DNA from: Fibrobacter sp. UWB4
GTDB lineage: Bacteria > Fibrobacterota > Fibrobacteria > Fibrobacterales > Fibrobacteraceae
Direction of reading: 5' to 3'
DNA: 64,000 nt
NCBI RefSeq assembly: GCF_002210345.1
Contig: NZ_MWQI01000003.1
Span: 62,001-126,000, forward strand
This document shows positions 26,492-35,039 of the stretch, piece by piece. Numbering within the stretch: position 1 is the first letter of the stretch; every line of letters starts with the position of its first letter. The translations under genes and the position numbers were made by a program. The notes beneath the pieces are model-generated. The model ran no database searches and was not told the origin of the DNA. It saw only the letters and a list, made by a program, of their open reading frames with translations.

Positions 26492-27034
26492 CTATGAATT
26501 TTTCAAAATGTGCTGTAGCAAGGCGGTACAACCTTCGTTGACGTCTTGCCAGGTGGCTTCGAAATCGCCTGTGTACCAGGGATCAGCGACATCTCGGTTC
26601 TTGCCCGCCCAATCCATGAGAAGTGAAATTTTACCGGCTTGGGAATCGTGCGCATCTTGAATTTGCGCTGATTCTCGATCTTTGTTGTACTGTGCAAGTT
26701 CTTGTTCGTAAATGTCGCGGGGCAAAATCCAGCGGAGATTCCGCAGGTTGTTTTGATCCATGAGCACGATGTAGTCGTAATGATTGTAGTCGGCGACGGT
26801 CATTTGTCTGGCCGTTTTTCCGCTACAGTCGATTCCGTGACGTGCGAGCATGCGCCTTGCGGGCGGGTACACCGGATTTCCGATTTCTTCGGTGCTTGTC
26901 GCTGCTGATGCAATCTCGAAGTCGCTTGCTTGCGGGTTCGAGTCTCGCAAATCGCGGACCAACTTTTTCATTACAAATTCTGCCATCGGGCTACGGCAAA
27001 TGTTCCCGTGACATACGAACAAGATTTTTATCAT
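26492..27034 (-). CDS. Low-molecular-weight protein-tyrosine phosphatase
   Basis: The 180-residue cytoplasmic enzyme starts with the P-loop VCHGNICRS (CX5R with catalytic Cys and Arg) and has the general-acid aspartate in VADPWYTGDF. An insertion of about 20 residues between 120 and 145 makes it a little longer than typical. Its start overlaps the MarR gene (ATGA), so it is the last gene of the peroxidase operon. Confidence 0.93.
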   Translation of the reverse strand: MIKILFVCHGNICRSPMAEFVMKKLVRDLRDSNPQASDFEIASAATSTEEIGNPVYPPARRMLARHGIDCSGKTARQMTVADYNHYDYIVLMDQNNLRNLRWILPRDIYEQELAQYNKDRESAQIQDAHDSQAGKISLLMDWAGKNRDVADPWYTGDFEATWQDVNEGCTALLQHILKNS

Positions 27035-27465
27035 GCGTCTTTCCTAAGGCTTTCCAAGATTTTGTAAAGTGTGCAGTAAAGCGACTTTGCTTCGTCTTCT
27101 GACAAGTTTACACAACTTGCCATGGACTTAGGAACGCTCGCTGCTTTATGCTGCAACATTTCACCTTCGTTGGTCAGGCTTACCGAAAGGCAACGCTCGT
27201 CGCTTGCTTCGCGGGTGCGCGTGATGTAGCCTTTGCTCTCGAGCTTTTTCAGGAGCGGGGTCAGCGTTCCCGAATCGAGGTAGAGTTTCTGCCCGAGTTC
27301 AGTGACGTTACATTTTTTCTCTTCCCACAGCACGAGCATCACAATGTACTGCGTGTAGGTGAGGGCAAGCGGCTCCAGGAATGGCGCGTAACGGCGCGTG
27401 ATTTCCTTGGAGACGGCGTACAACGGAAAGCATAGTTGATTTTCAAGTTTTAGTGAACAGTTCAT
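27031..27465 (-). CDS. ohrR: MarR-family regulator of OhrR type
   Basis: The 144-residue winged-helix regulator contains ENQLCFPLYAVSKEITRRY at the N-terminus, the place of the peroxide-sensing Cys15 of OhrR, and the tyrosines that hydrogen-bond to it. The wing region GTLTPLLKKLESKGYITR and SDERCLSVSLT follows. It probably represses the operon until organic hydroperoxide oxidises the cysteine. It lies between glutathione peroxidase (8 bases away) and the phosphatase (4-base overlap). Confidence 0.88.
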   Translation of the reverse strand: MNCSLKLENQLCFPLYAVSKEITRRYAPFLEPLALTYTQYIVMLVLWEEKKCNVTELGQKLYLDSGTLTPLLKKLESKGYITRTREASDERCLSVSLTNEGEMLQHKAASVPKSMASCVNLSEDEAKSLYCTLYKILESLRKDA

Positions 27466-27473
27466 TGCGCCTC

Positions 27474-28016
27474 CTAAAGTAGCTTTTCAACGCAAGCCCG
27501 TACGTCGTTCATGTCGGCGGTGGGCTCGAATCGCGCGACGACGTTTCCTTCGCGGTCTACTACGAACTTGGTGAAGTTCCACTTGATGTCCGGATTATTC
27601 TTGTAATCCTTGTCGATACTCCTGAGGAGTATGGCCATCGCGGCGGCTTTCACTCCGAACCCGAAACCTTCGAAACCTTTTTGCGATTTCAGATAAGTGT
27701 AGAGCGGGAGTTCGTTTGGACCGTTCACGTCGGACTTTTTCATCTGCGGAAATTCCGTACCGTACTTGAGCGTACAGAATTCGTGGATTTCGTCGTCCGT
27801 GCCGGGCGTTTGTCCTTTGAACTGGTTGCAGGGAATGTCGATGACTTCGAATCCTTTGTCATGAAAGTCGGAGTACATCTTTTCAATCGGCTTGTAATGC
27901 GGGGTGAATCCGCAGCCGGTTGCTGTGTTCACGATGAGCATCACTTTGCCTTTGAAGTTTGCGAGCGGAACATTGTTTCCCTTTCCGTCGATGAGAGTGT
28001 AATCGTAGATGTTCAT
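27474..28016 (-). CDS. Glutathione peroxidase family protein (Cys type)
   Basis: The 180-residue protein has the peroxidatic cysteine in NTATGCGFTPHY, the family glutamine in IPCNQFKGQ and tryptophan in IKWNFTKFVVD. It has Cys rather than Sec, and such enzymes usually use thioredoxin. ATG 28016 follows GGAGAAAC; a longer frame to 28091 runs through the operator region. It is the first gene of a three-gene operon with an OhrR-type regulator. Confidence 0.93.
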   Translation of the reverse strand: MNIYDYTLIDGKGNNVPLANFKGKVMLIVNTATGCGFTPHYKPIEKMYSDFHDKGFEVIDIPCNQFKGQTPGTDDEIHEFCTLKYGTEFPQMKKSDVNGPNELPLYTYLKSQKGFEGFGFGVKAAAMAILLRSIDKDYKNNPDIKWNFTKFVVDREGNVVARFEPTADMNDVRACVEKLL

Positions 28017-28053
28017 ATTGTTTCTCCATATTTGATTGTTTATTTTAATTTTG

Positions 28054-28075
28054 TACAATTCAATTTTATAAAATT
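28054..28075 (-). promoter_or_regulatory. Candidate OhrR operator upstream of the peroxidase operon
   Basis: TACAATT-C-AATTTTA (28054-28068) differs by one base from the TACAATT/AATTGTA inverted repeat known for Bacillus OhrR. A perfect 14-bp palindrome, AATTTTATAAAATT, overlaps it at 28062-28075. It sits 38 bases ahead of the peroxidase start, where a repressor would block transcription. Confidence 0.55.
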
Positions 28076-28184
28076 TAATTAAAAATGGCAATAGCTGGCC
28101 GAAAAAAGTAAGTTATAATTTGGTTTTTATGTGATTTTTAGCAAATGACATGTCATCTTGACTGCTAAGAAAACCTGCATCTTC

Positions 28185-28275
28185 GTCATCCCGAGCGTAG
28201 CGAGAGATCCAGTTAAGTCTAGATAGCGTTTAAATTTTTTACTGGATTCTTCGCCATAAATGGCTCAGAATGACG
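28185..28275. repeat. Dispersed palindromic repeat, GTCATCCCGAGC form
   Basis: Starts GTCATCCCGAGCGTAGCGAG, continues with GATCCAGTTAAGTCTAG, and ends in the near reverse complement GGCTCAGAATGAC. It lies between the peroxidase operon and the NUDIX gene. Confidence 0.7.
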
Positions 28276-28307
28276 CTGTGGACATTGCTTTTTCTACATT
28301 TTACACC

Positions 28308-28685
28308 ATGAAATCTATAGAAGTTGTCGCGGGTGTTATCACGGATGGCGGGCGCATTTTTGCCACGCAGCGTGGGTATGGCGACCAAAAAGATGGCTGG
28401 GAATTTCCGGGCGGCAAGATGGAACCGGGAGAAACGCCCGAACAGGCGCTAGTCCGTGAACTCCAGGAAGAACTTGATGTTAAAGTGATTGTTGGCGAGA
28501 AGATTTGTACGGTGGAATACGATTACCCGAAATTTCACCTGACGATGCATTGCTTTTACTGTACGCTCGCCGCAGGCTGCAAGCCAAAACTCTTGGAACA
28601 CGAAGACGCCAAATGGCTTGACCGCGCAAACTTAAATACCGTCAACTGGCTCCCCGCTGACATCGAAGTCGTAAAACATCTTTAG
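28308..28685 (+). CDS. NUDIX hydrolase, MutT-like
   Basis: The 125-residue enzyme opens with IEVVAGVITDGGRIFATQRG and contains the complete Nudix box (GGKMEPGETPEQALVRELQEE), as in MutT/CTP pyrophosphohydrolases that clean oxidised nucleotides. ATG 28308 was chosen because the family begins there; the frame extends upstream only by reading through the end of a dispersed repeat. No operon partner. Confidence 0.88.
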   Translation: MKSIEVVAGVITDGGRIFATQRGYGDQKDGWEFPGGKMEPGETPEQALVRELQEELDVKVIVGEKICTVEYDYPKFHLTMHCFYCTLAAGCKPKLLEHEDAKWLDRANLNTVNWLPADIEVVKHL

Positions 28686-28689
28686 CATC

Positions 28690-28958
28690 ACCGTCATCTT
28701 GAGCGTGATGGAATCCTACTTCTCCGTCATCCTGACCCGTAGGGAAAGGATCCAGTTAAGTCTAGTATAAGCGAGACAAGATATGACTGGATGTTTCGTA
28801 GCGTTGCTACTCAACATGACGAAGAGTCATTGCGTCTTGTCATTCTGAGCGTAGCGAAAACAAATCAGAAGGCGAGCGTTGCAAAAATGATCTTGCTCAT
28901 TTTTATAACCGAGCCAAAGAGTTGGGGCTTGCCCCATCCAGTTAAGTCTTGTAATGGC
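28690..28958. repeat. Cluster of three dispersed repeat copies
   Basis: The gap holds GTCATCTTGAGCGTGATGG, then GTCATCCTGACCCGTAGGG with GGATCCAGTTAAGTC, closing with CAACATGACG, then a long-form copy (28837-28955) that matches 4397-4503. No gene is seen. Confidence 0.75.
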
Positions 28959-28960
28959 GA

Positions 28961-29881
28961 TTATTTTTGCAATTCTCGCGCGAGTTCGGTCCCTTCGAGG
29001 AGTTCGCCTAAGAACTCGCAGTAGGGAGTCGGAATCCCGTGAGCCTTCCCGAGCTTGCTGATGGTCCCGCAGAAATACGCGTTTTCCGTTTTGCGTCCGG
29101 CCTCGATGTCCTGCAACATGGAACACTTGCCGAGTGGCGTGTAGTTGCATGTGAGTCGCAAGTTCTCTTCGAGGTCTTCGTTCGTGAGCGCAAAGCCTTC
29201 GGCGTTTGCCACCTGAATGACTTCGTTCCCGATTTTACGCACAAGCGATTGCATCACCGGGAAGTTGAAACCCGCAAATGTCGAACGGCAAATGGCTCCG
29301 ATTGAATTGAACACGGTGTTCATCAAAAGCTTTTTCCACATTTCCAGACGGATGTTCTCTGGAATCTTGTGGACGATGTGCGCTGCTTCAAAAAGCTGGT
29401 GGATGGCTTCGACGCGCTCAGATCGGTGGTTGTCTTTTTCGCCAAAGAGGATGATGCCTCGGCCAGCGCAGTCGATATTTCCGTGCTGGTTGATGGACTG
29501 CAAATTGACAATGAATCCGTACAACGTCTTTTCTGCACCGTAAACGCGTTCAATTTCTGTTTCGGAATGCACTCCGTTCAAAAGCGAAAGTAACGCGGTG
29601 TTCGGACCGACCGCATTTTTCGCTTCTTCGAGCGCTTCGTTGAATTGCAAATTCTTGGTTGCAAAAATCACGAGGTCAACGACAGGGACTTCGTCCGGCG
29701 TGACGAAGTTGAAGTCCGCCTTTTTCCCGTTGATGACGATTCCGCTTGCCTGGTAGCGCGCCTTGCGTTCGGCGTCCATCACGCAATAAAGCTTGTTCCC
29801 AAGAACGCTCAAGAGCTGTTCTGCCACAACGGCACCGACAGCCCCGAGACCCACAACTGCAACTGATTTGATCTGCTTCAT
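28961..29881 (-). CDS. Ketopantoate reductase/ApbA-family dehydrogenase
   Basis: The 306-residue NADPH-dependent enzyme has VAVVGLGAVGAVVAEQL, an NGVHSE block like the family NG motif, and the catalytic lysine region LEMWKKLLMNTVFNSIGAI. It could be PanE of pantothenate synthesis, but many paralogues reduce other 2-keto acids, so a gene symbol is withheld. Confidence 0.85.
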   Translation of the reverse strand: MKQIKSVAVVGLGAVGAVVAEQLLSVLGNKLYCVMDAERKARYQASGIVINGKKADFNFVTPDEVPVVDLVIFATKNLQFNEALEEAKNAVGPNTALLSLLNGVHSETEIERVYGAEKTLYGFIVNLQSINQHGNIDCAGRGIILFGEKDNHRSERVEAIHQLFEAAHIVHKIPENIRLEMWKKLLMNTVFNSIGAICRSTFAGFNFPVMQSLVRKIGNEVIQVANAEGFALTNEDLEENLRLTCNYTPLGKCSMLQDIEAGRKTENAYFCGTISKLGKAHGIPTPYCEFLGELLEGTELARELQK

Positions 29882-29944
29882 AGTGAGAAATATATCAAAA
29901 TTCTAGAGTACTTTTTGATGAAAAACATTATGGAGTATTATAGC

Positions 29945-29975
29945 AAGGAGATTCCCGGTCAAGCCGGGAATGACA
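29945..29975. repeat. AAGGAGAT dispersed hairpin repeat
   Basis: AAGGAGATTCCCGG / CCGGGAATGACA forms a short perfect hairpin. The same element occurs at 31282 and 34942. Confidence 0.7.
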
Positions 29976-30110
29976 GGTTTGAGGCGTATGCCAAACATAT
30001 GGCGGGCATGAGAAAAAACGATCGCTTTTAGTTTTTTTTCGGCTACAGCGGTAAACAGGGGGTGCAAAATTTTTTGGCGGTTTCGGGCGCGAGCGATTTA
30101 TATTTATGGT

Positions 30111-31220
30111 ATGAAAAATTTGAAGTTTGCGATTCTTGGGTGCGGTCATATTGCGACAAAGATGGCGGCCGCTGTAAAAACTTTGGAAAATCAGGGGAAG
30201 GGCGTGGAATGCTATGCCGTGGCTTCCCGCAATTTGGAAAAGGCGACCGCTTTTGCCAAGGAATATGGCTTTGAAAAAGCGTATGGAAGTTATGAGGCGC
30301 TGGCTGCGGATTCTGCAATCGGTTTGATTTATATTGCGACACCGCATTCGCACCATCATGAATTTGCGAAACTTTGCATTGAGCATGGCCGGAACATCTT
30401 GGTCGAAAAGGCTTTTACGGCGAACGCGAAGCTTGCCGCCGAAGTGATTTCGCTAGCGCATGACAAGGGCGTTTTCTTGTGCGAGGCGATGTGGACGCGA
30501 TTCCTGCCTGCGCTGGAGACCATTCGCAACTGGATTCGCGATGGCCGCATTGGCCGTGTCGAAACGGTTGAAGCCGATTTTTCGATGAAACTTAGCGATA
30601 GGGGCCGTATGCATGACCCGGCGCTTGCGGGCGGTGCGCTTCTAGATATCGGTATTTACAGCCTCACGTTTGCGGACTTGTTCCTCGGCACGCGCGAAAC
30701 TCCTGATGGCAACATCGTCCGCAATGAAATTGCATCGATGGATTGCAAATGCATCAAGTTCAAGACTGGCGTGGATGCGACCGACTGGATGAATCTCACG
30801 TACGAAAACGGCCAGAAGGCTTATCTCAAGACTTCGATGGTCTCGCCAACGCATAACGAGGGCGTGATTTATGGGACGGCTGGGCAAATTCGTGTGCAGA
30901 ATTTAAATGACATGGTAAAGTTGGAACTGTATGATGACGCTGGGAATGTTGTTGAAACAATTGAGCCTACGCGTCTTTGCAACTGCTACGAATACGAAGT
31001 TCTCGCATGCAAAGAGGCAATTGAAAATCCTGCGCAGTTCCGGCACGAAATTTGCGACGGTTCGATTGACAATTGCTCGAATTCTCGCGCACTCTCGAAT
31101 GTCGCGCACTCTATCGTTTGGGAACGCCCGGAAATGACTCACGCAAAGACGATGGAATTCATGACGCTCATGGATAAAATTCGCGAGCAGTTTGGCGTAC
31201 GTTATCCGTTCGAAGAATAA
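30111..31220 (+). CDS. Gfo/Idh/MocA family oxidoreductase, dihydrodiol dehydrogenase-like
   Basis: The 369-residue NAD(P)-dependent enzyme has the Rossmann start FAILGCGHIATKMAAAV, the EKA variant of the family EKP motif (ILVEKAFTAN), CEAMWTRFLPA and GGALLDIGIYSL, which match the dimeric dihydrodiol dehydrogenase branch. It is a single gene with its own terminator. The substrate is probably a sugar or polyol. Confidence 0.87.
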   Translation: MKNLKFAILGCGHIATKMAAAVKTLENQGKGVECYAVASRNLEKATAFAKEYGFEKAYGSYEALAADSAIGLIYIATPHSHHHEFAKLCIEHGRNILVEKAFTANAKLAAEVISLAHDKGVFLCEAMWTRFLPALETIRNWIRDGRIGRVETVEADFSMKLSDRGRMHDPALAGGALLDIGIYSLTFADLFLGTRETPDGNIVRNEIASMDCKCIKFKTGVDATDWMNLTYENGQKAYLKTSMVSPTHNEGVIYGTAGQIRVQNLNDMVKLELYDDAGNVVETIEPTRLCNCYEYEVLACKEAIENPAQFRHEICDGSIDNCSNSRALSNVAHSIVWERPEMTHAKTMEFMTLMDKIREQFGVRYPFEE

Positions 31221-31232
31221 AAGTGCAAAAAG

Positions 31233-31262
31233 CCCTCGCGAATATTCGCGAGGGACCTTTGC
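31233..31262 (+). terminator. Rho-independent terminator
   Basis: Perfect stem CCCTCGCGA / TCGCGAGGG followed by a short T-rich stretch, 12 bases behind the stop. Confidence 0.8.
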
Positions 31263-31281
31263 TTAATAATTTTTTTTTGAA

Positions 31282-31312
31282 AAGGAGATGCCCGCTTGGA
31301 GCGGGCATGACA
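31282..31312. repeat. AAGGAGAT dispersed hairpin repeat
   Basis: AAGGAGATGCCCGC / GCGGGCATGACA. Relative to 29945 and 34942 both stem arms change together (CCCGG/CCGGG, CCCGC/GCGGG). Confidence 0.7.
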
Positions 31313-31333
31313 AAGAGACTAGAATGACTGCGA

Positions 31334-32089
31334 CTACACGTTCTTCACGCAACGCACGGATATGGCGTCGGATCGATAAACGCCCTCGATGTCAACTGAA
31401 TTGTCGGTGAGGCTCACGCGGAATGCGTTCGTCTTGCCGTATTCATCTTTTGTCCAGAATCGTGCTCGCCTACCGAAGTGGCAGAACGCTCCGTTGTCAA
31501 AACGGTAACCTGCCGGCAGTGCGAAGAATCCAAACGTATCATCACCGGGCTTGTGCCAGAAACATTCGCTGCGCAGTTCTCGTCCGTCTGTTTTGGATTT
31601 TAAGACGCTGAGCAGAGTTTCCCATTCCTTACGGCTTGGAATATGCCATCCTTCTGGGGCGATGCCCTGATAATTCCGTTCTTTAACTTTGTTGTACATT
31701 TCGATGTCATTTGCAGGAGACTGTTCGCTATACTCAGGAGGAATATCGAGAGCCGTTGTCCATGTGTAAAGACGCCCGAATTTTTTTACGTTCGATTCAT
31801 CGTTGTTGGGCGCGTAGCTCCCTGCGGCTTTGAATCGCAAGTTTTCGACCATCCAGATTTGATCTCCGATTTGAACGGTGTGGTAGGTCTCGCCATCACG
31901 CGTGTCCATGAACGCTCCGTAGTTGAACATTCCGATATTTTTGACAAGGCAGTCTTCATGGGAAACAGTGTTTTTGGCATTGGTGGATTCTTGTTCGCTT
32001 ATTTTATTGACGTGTTTTCCCATGCAATAACCTGAAATGCCAACGATTGCAACGGCGAGTATCACGAAGACGATGAATGAAATATGCAT
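31334..32089 (-). CDS. FISUMP-domain surface/periplasmic protein
   Basis: The 251-residue protein has an N-terminal signal anchor (FIVFVILAVAIVGISGYCMG) and the Fibrobacter succinogenes major paralogous (FISUMP, TIGR02145) domain: VQIGDQIWMVENLRF, GRLYTWTTAL, APEGWHIPSRKEWETLL, FFALPAGYRF, and the ending SVRCVKN. Function is unknown. The family is greatly expanded in Fibrobacter and is the best single marker of the source organism. AAAGGAGG precedes the start. Confidence 0.9.
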   Translation of the reverse strand: MHISFIVFVILAVAIVGISGYCMGKHVNKISEQESTNAKNTVSHEDCLVKNIGMFNYGAFMDTRDGETYHTVQIGDQIWMVENLRFKAAGSYAPNNDESNVKKFGRLYTWTTALDIPPEYSEQSPANDIEMYNKVKERNYQGIAPEGWHIPSRKEWETLLSVLKSKTDGRELRSECFWHKPGDDTFGFFALPAGYRFDNGAFCHFGRRARFWTKDEYGKTNAFRVSLTDNSVDIEGVYRSDAISVRCVKNV

Positions 32090-32252
32090 ACGGCCTCCTT
32101 TTTTATACTACAGGAATAACAACTATCCAGAAGGAATCTGAATAATCGGTTTCCCCTTTAAATTTTTTTTGTCTGTCTCAAGTAATGTATAATAAAAAAA
32201 TCAAAAATCCAAATTTTTTTTGAATGTTTTATTGCAAAATGGAATTATTGAT
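32090..32252. other. AT-rich gap, nothing recognised
   Basis: 163 bases between the FISUMP gene and pepT (both minus strand) with long A and T runs. No hairpin with a clean T-tail is seen. Confidence 0.4.
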
Positions 32253-33500
32253 TTATTCTCTTGATTCAGCAATTTTTTTGATGATTTTTACGACAGTTTT
32301 CATGCCTTCGACGGTCACGTGTTCAAATGGCCCGTGGTAACCGTAGCCGCCTGTGCCGAGATTCGGGCAGGGGAGTCCCATAAAGCTGAGCTTTGCTCCA
32401 TCGGTTCCGCCACGAACTGGGTCGCTTACTGCAGGAATGCCCACAGATTCAATGGCGGTTCGAGCGCGTATGAGGACTTTTGGATTTTTTTCGATGATCT
32501 GAAGCATGTTGCTGTAGGAATGCTTCAGTTCTAGTTTAACGGTGCCCTCACCAAATTTTTTATTGAATTTTTCAGCGATTTCTTTTAAAAACTTTTGGCG
32601 GTCCTCAAAGTGGGCTTGATCGTGGTCGCGAACAATGTAGTTGAGAGTCGCTTCGCTCACGTCGCCCTGCATGTCGGTCAGATGGTAAAATCCTTCGTGA
32701 CCTTCGGTTGTCGCTGGCGTTTCGCTTTCTGGAAGTGCCATCGCGATTTCGGCCGCCATGAGGCTTGCGTTTTTCATGATGCCTTTTGCCTCGCCGGGAT
32801 GTACACCCTTGCCGTAAATCTTGAACGTGGCGCTTGCGGCGTTGAAATTTTCGTAAGCGATTTCACCTTCGTAGCCGCCATCGACTGTGTAGGCGTATTT
32901 TGCCTTGAAATAGTCCAGGTCCAGGCGGTCGGCGCCGCGTCCGATTTCTTCGTCCGGCGTGAAGCAGATCCAGATGTCGCCGTGCCCCGAAAGGTTCTCG
33001 TAACCGCGGCTTTCGGCGTGTCGGTCTGTTTTGATGAGTTCTTCCATGGCGGTTACGATTTCTGCGATGCCGGCCTTGTCGTCTGCACCGAGGAGCGTTG
33101 TTCCGTCGGTCGTGATGAGTGTACGACCTTTAAGCCATTTGAGGGTCGGGAAGTCCTCGACCTTGAGCACGGCACCAGAACCTTTGAGCAAGACGTCTTC
33201 GCCATCGTAGTCTTCGATGATTTGCGGTTTGGGGTTCACGCCCGAGAAGTCTGGTGACGTGTCCATGTGGCTGATAAAGCCGATAGGGGTATCGTTTTCT
33301 CGACCTTCGGTAGCGGGCAAAAGTCCGTAGACGTAGCCGTTTTCGTCCATTTTGACTTGCTCAAGTCCGATACTTTCGAGTTCGTTTGCAAGGTATTTTG
33401 CAAGTTCGAGCTGCTGGTGTGTACTTGGGCAACTTTCGCTGGATTCATCAGACGTGGTCGTGAAACTCACGTACTTTAAAAAGCGTTCCTGGATATTCAT
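32253..33500 (-). CDS. pepT: Peptidase T (tripeptide aminopeptidase)
   Basis: This M20 metallopeptidase removes the N-terminal residue of tripeptides. It is 415 residues, with zinc-site motifs IGFISHMDTSPDF, TLLGADDKAGIAEI, CFTPDEEIGRGAD and VRGGTDGAKLSFMGLPCPNLGTGGYGYHGPFE, all as in PepT. ATG 33500 (MNIQERFLKYV) fits the family start. Confidence 0.95.
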   Translation of the reverse strand: MNIQERFLKYVSFTTTSDESSESCPSTHQQLELAKYLANELESIGLEQVKMDENGYVYGLLPATEGRENDTPIGFISHMDTSPDFSGVNPKPQIIEDYDGEDVLLKGSGAVLKVEDFPTLKWLKGRTLITTDGTTLLGADDKAGIAEIVTAMEELIKTDRHAESRGYENLSGHGDIWICFTPDEEIGRGADRLDLDYFKAKYAYTVDGGYEGEIAYENFNAASATFKIYGKGVHPGEAKGIMKNASLMAAEIAMALPESETPATTEGHEGFYHLTDMQGDVSEATLNYIVRDHDQAHFEDRQKFLKEIAEKFNKKFGEGTVKLELKHSYSNMLQIIEKNPKVLIRARTAIESVGIPAVSDPVRGGTDGAKLSFMGLPCPNLGTGGYGYHGPFEHVTVEGMKTVVKIIKKIAESRE

Positions 33501-33573
33501 ATTGCCGTCCCCCAAAATGGATTTGATAAGATATTTTTTTCTCTTTGTACAGATATAATTTATCTTTTTTTTG

Positions 33574-34071
33574 ATGGTTCAGGCGTCTTTAAAGAAAACT
33601 TGTGCAAGAAAACGTAAGTCTTGCCGTAAGCCGATGACCCGCTCGCAGATGATGCAGGCGGTTCATTCTGAAAATACGAAGCCAGAAATGACGGTGCGAA
33701 GGGCTCTTTTTAAGGCGGGAATGCGTTATCGTCTCCACCGTCGGGATTTGCCTGGAACGCCGGATATTTTTGTACAAAAGTATGGGGTTGCAATTTTTGT
33801 GAACGGGTGTTTTTGGCACCAGCACGGTTGCAAGCTCACGAGCCGCCCGAAGTCGAATTCCGCGTTTTGGAACGACAAGTTCGACCGCAACATTGTGCGA
33901 GACATTAAGACGCAACATGAACTTTCGCTGTTGGGGTATCGCGTGGCGATTGTCTGGGAGTGTTCCTTGCGGACGGATGGCGTGGCCGATGCGGAAAATA
34001 TGGGGGCTGCCCTCACGTTGGAGCGCTTAATTGATTTTATCAAGAGCGATGACGAGACGATTGAGCTATAA
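33574..34071 (+). CDS. vsr: Very short patch repair endonuclease (Vsr)
   Basis: Vsr nicks next to T:G mismatches made by deamination of 5-methylcytosine. The 165-residue protein has MTRSQMMQAVHSENTKPE, RRDLPGTPDIF with the catalytic Asp, VAIFVNGCFWHQHGC with zinc ligands, and VAIVWECSLR. No cytosine methyltransferase is found nearby or elsewhere in the window, which is unusual for vsr. ATG 33574 or the TTG just before it could start it. Confidence 0.92.
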   Translation: MVQASLKKTCARKRKSCRKPMTRSQMMQAVHSENTKPEMTVRRALFKAGMRYRLHRRDLPGTPDIFVQKYGVAIFVNGCFWHQHGCKLTSRPKSNSAFWNDKFDRNIVRDIKTQHELSLLGYRVAIVWECSLRTDGVADAENMGAALTLERLIDFIKSDDETIEL

Positions 34072-34122
34072 AATTGTAGTTTAGGATAGGGATTATTGGG
34101 GAGTTCTTGAGAAGGAGGCTTT

Positions 34123-34833
34123 ATGACACTTGAAGAAGCGGTTTTGGCACGACATTCTGTGCGTAGATACACTTCGACGCCGTTGACCAAGGAGCAGGTC
34201 GAAGAACTGCAGTCGCGGATCCGGCGGCTGAATGAAAATTTTGCACTCCACATGCAGCTTGTGCTAAATGACGATGTGGCGTTTAGCGGACGCTTGGCGC
34301 ATTATGGCTCGTTTAGGAATGTGAAAAATTACATCGCAATCGCGGGGCAAAAGTCTGTGGCGGGCTGTGAAGCTTCGCTCGATGAACGCGTGGGGTATGT
34401 GACTGCCGATATTGTGCTTTTGGCGCAAATGATAGGGCTCAATACTTGCGTGGTCGGGCTTACGTTCAAGAAGGCTCCGACGATTGAAATTGACGATGGC
34501 GAAAAGCTGGAACTCGTGATTGCGATTGGCAATGGCGAAACTCAGGGTGTGCAGCACCCGATGAAGCCTGTGACGCGAATTGCGCCGGATTACGATAATG
34601 CTCCCGACTGGTTCAAGAAGGGGATCGACTATGTGATGCTTGCGCCGTCGGCACTGAACCAGTTCAAGGCGAAATTTACTGTTGACGAGGGCGGACACGT
34701 TTTTGCAAAGCCGCGTTTGGGCTATTTTAGCAAGGTCGATCTTGGAATTTTCAAGTATTTCTTTGAAATTGGGGCGGGCAAGGAAATTTTCCGCCGTTCC
34801 ATGCAAACTTTGCGCAGTTCAGACACGATTTAG
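34123..34833 (+). CDS. Nitroreductase-family protein
   Basis: The 236-residue flavoprotein begins with EEAVLARHSVRRYTSTPLTKEQVEELQ, where the RHSVR arginines bind FMN phosphate, and ends with a putative substrate lid. The middle, DIVLLAQMIGLNTCVVGLTF, matches the dimer helix of the family. AAGGAGG precedes the start. The substrate is unknown. Confidence 0.85.
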   Translation: MTLEEAVLARHSVRRYTSTPLTKEQVEELQSRIRRLNENFALHMQLVLNDDVAFSGRLAHYGSFRNVKNYIAIAGQKSVAGCEASLDERVGYVTADIVLLAQMIGLNTCVVGLTFKKAPTIEIDDGEKLELVIAIGNGETQGVQHPMKPVTRIAPDYDNAPDWFKKGIDYVMLAPSALNQFKAKFTVDEGGHVFAKPRLGYFSKVDLGIFKYFFEIGAGKEIFRRSMQTLRSSDTI

Positions 34834-34895
34834 CGCTGTTTTGTCATGCCCGATTTAATCTCTTTGATCACTTAGTGCTTTAGCACTTATGTGAG

Positions 34896-34973
34896 CATGA
34901 TCCGCGTATGGGGAGGGCATCGCCCTCTTGGGCTTGAAAAAAAGGAGATTCCCGCTCGGAGGCGGGAATGACT
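34896..34973. repeat. Inverted copy of a 25-bp segment plus AAGGAGAT hairpin repeat
   Basis: 34896-34920 is the exact reverse complement of 4526-4550. 34942-34973 is an AAGGAGATTCCCGC / GCGGGAATGACT hairpin element. The gap 34834-35003 holds these and the ECF-type promoter; no gene. Confidence 0.65.
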
Positions 34974-35003
34974 GATTATACTCAAATTTTTTTTTAATTT
35001 TAT

Positions 35004-35033
35004 GGTAACACTTTCGAATACCTCCGGTGTTAC
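35004..35033 (+). promoter_or_regulatory. Bipartite ECF-type promoter/operator motif, copy 1 (sigma gene)
   Basis: GGTAACACTTT (35004-35014), 12 bases, GTGTTAC (35027-35033). The same layout with the same 12-base gap recurs at 38754 and 43061. GTAACAC and GTGTTAC are also perfect inverted repeats in this copy. As an ECF promoter it would start transcription at about the GTG start codon of the sigma gene. Confidence 0.65.
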
Positions 35034-35039
35034 ATAAAC

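Noticed and set aside
34860-34895. Terminator for the nitroreductase gene in the palindromic stretch with AGTGCTTTAGCACT
   Set aside because: The small dyad lacks a following T-run and belongs to the repeat cluster, so a terminator call is not supported.
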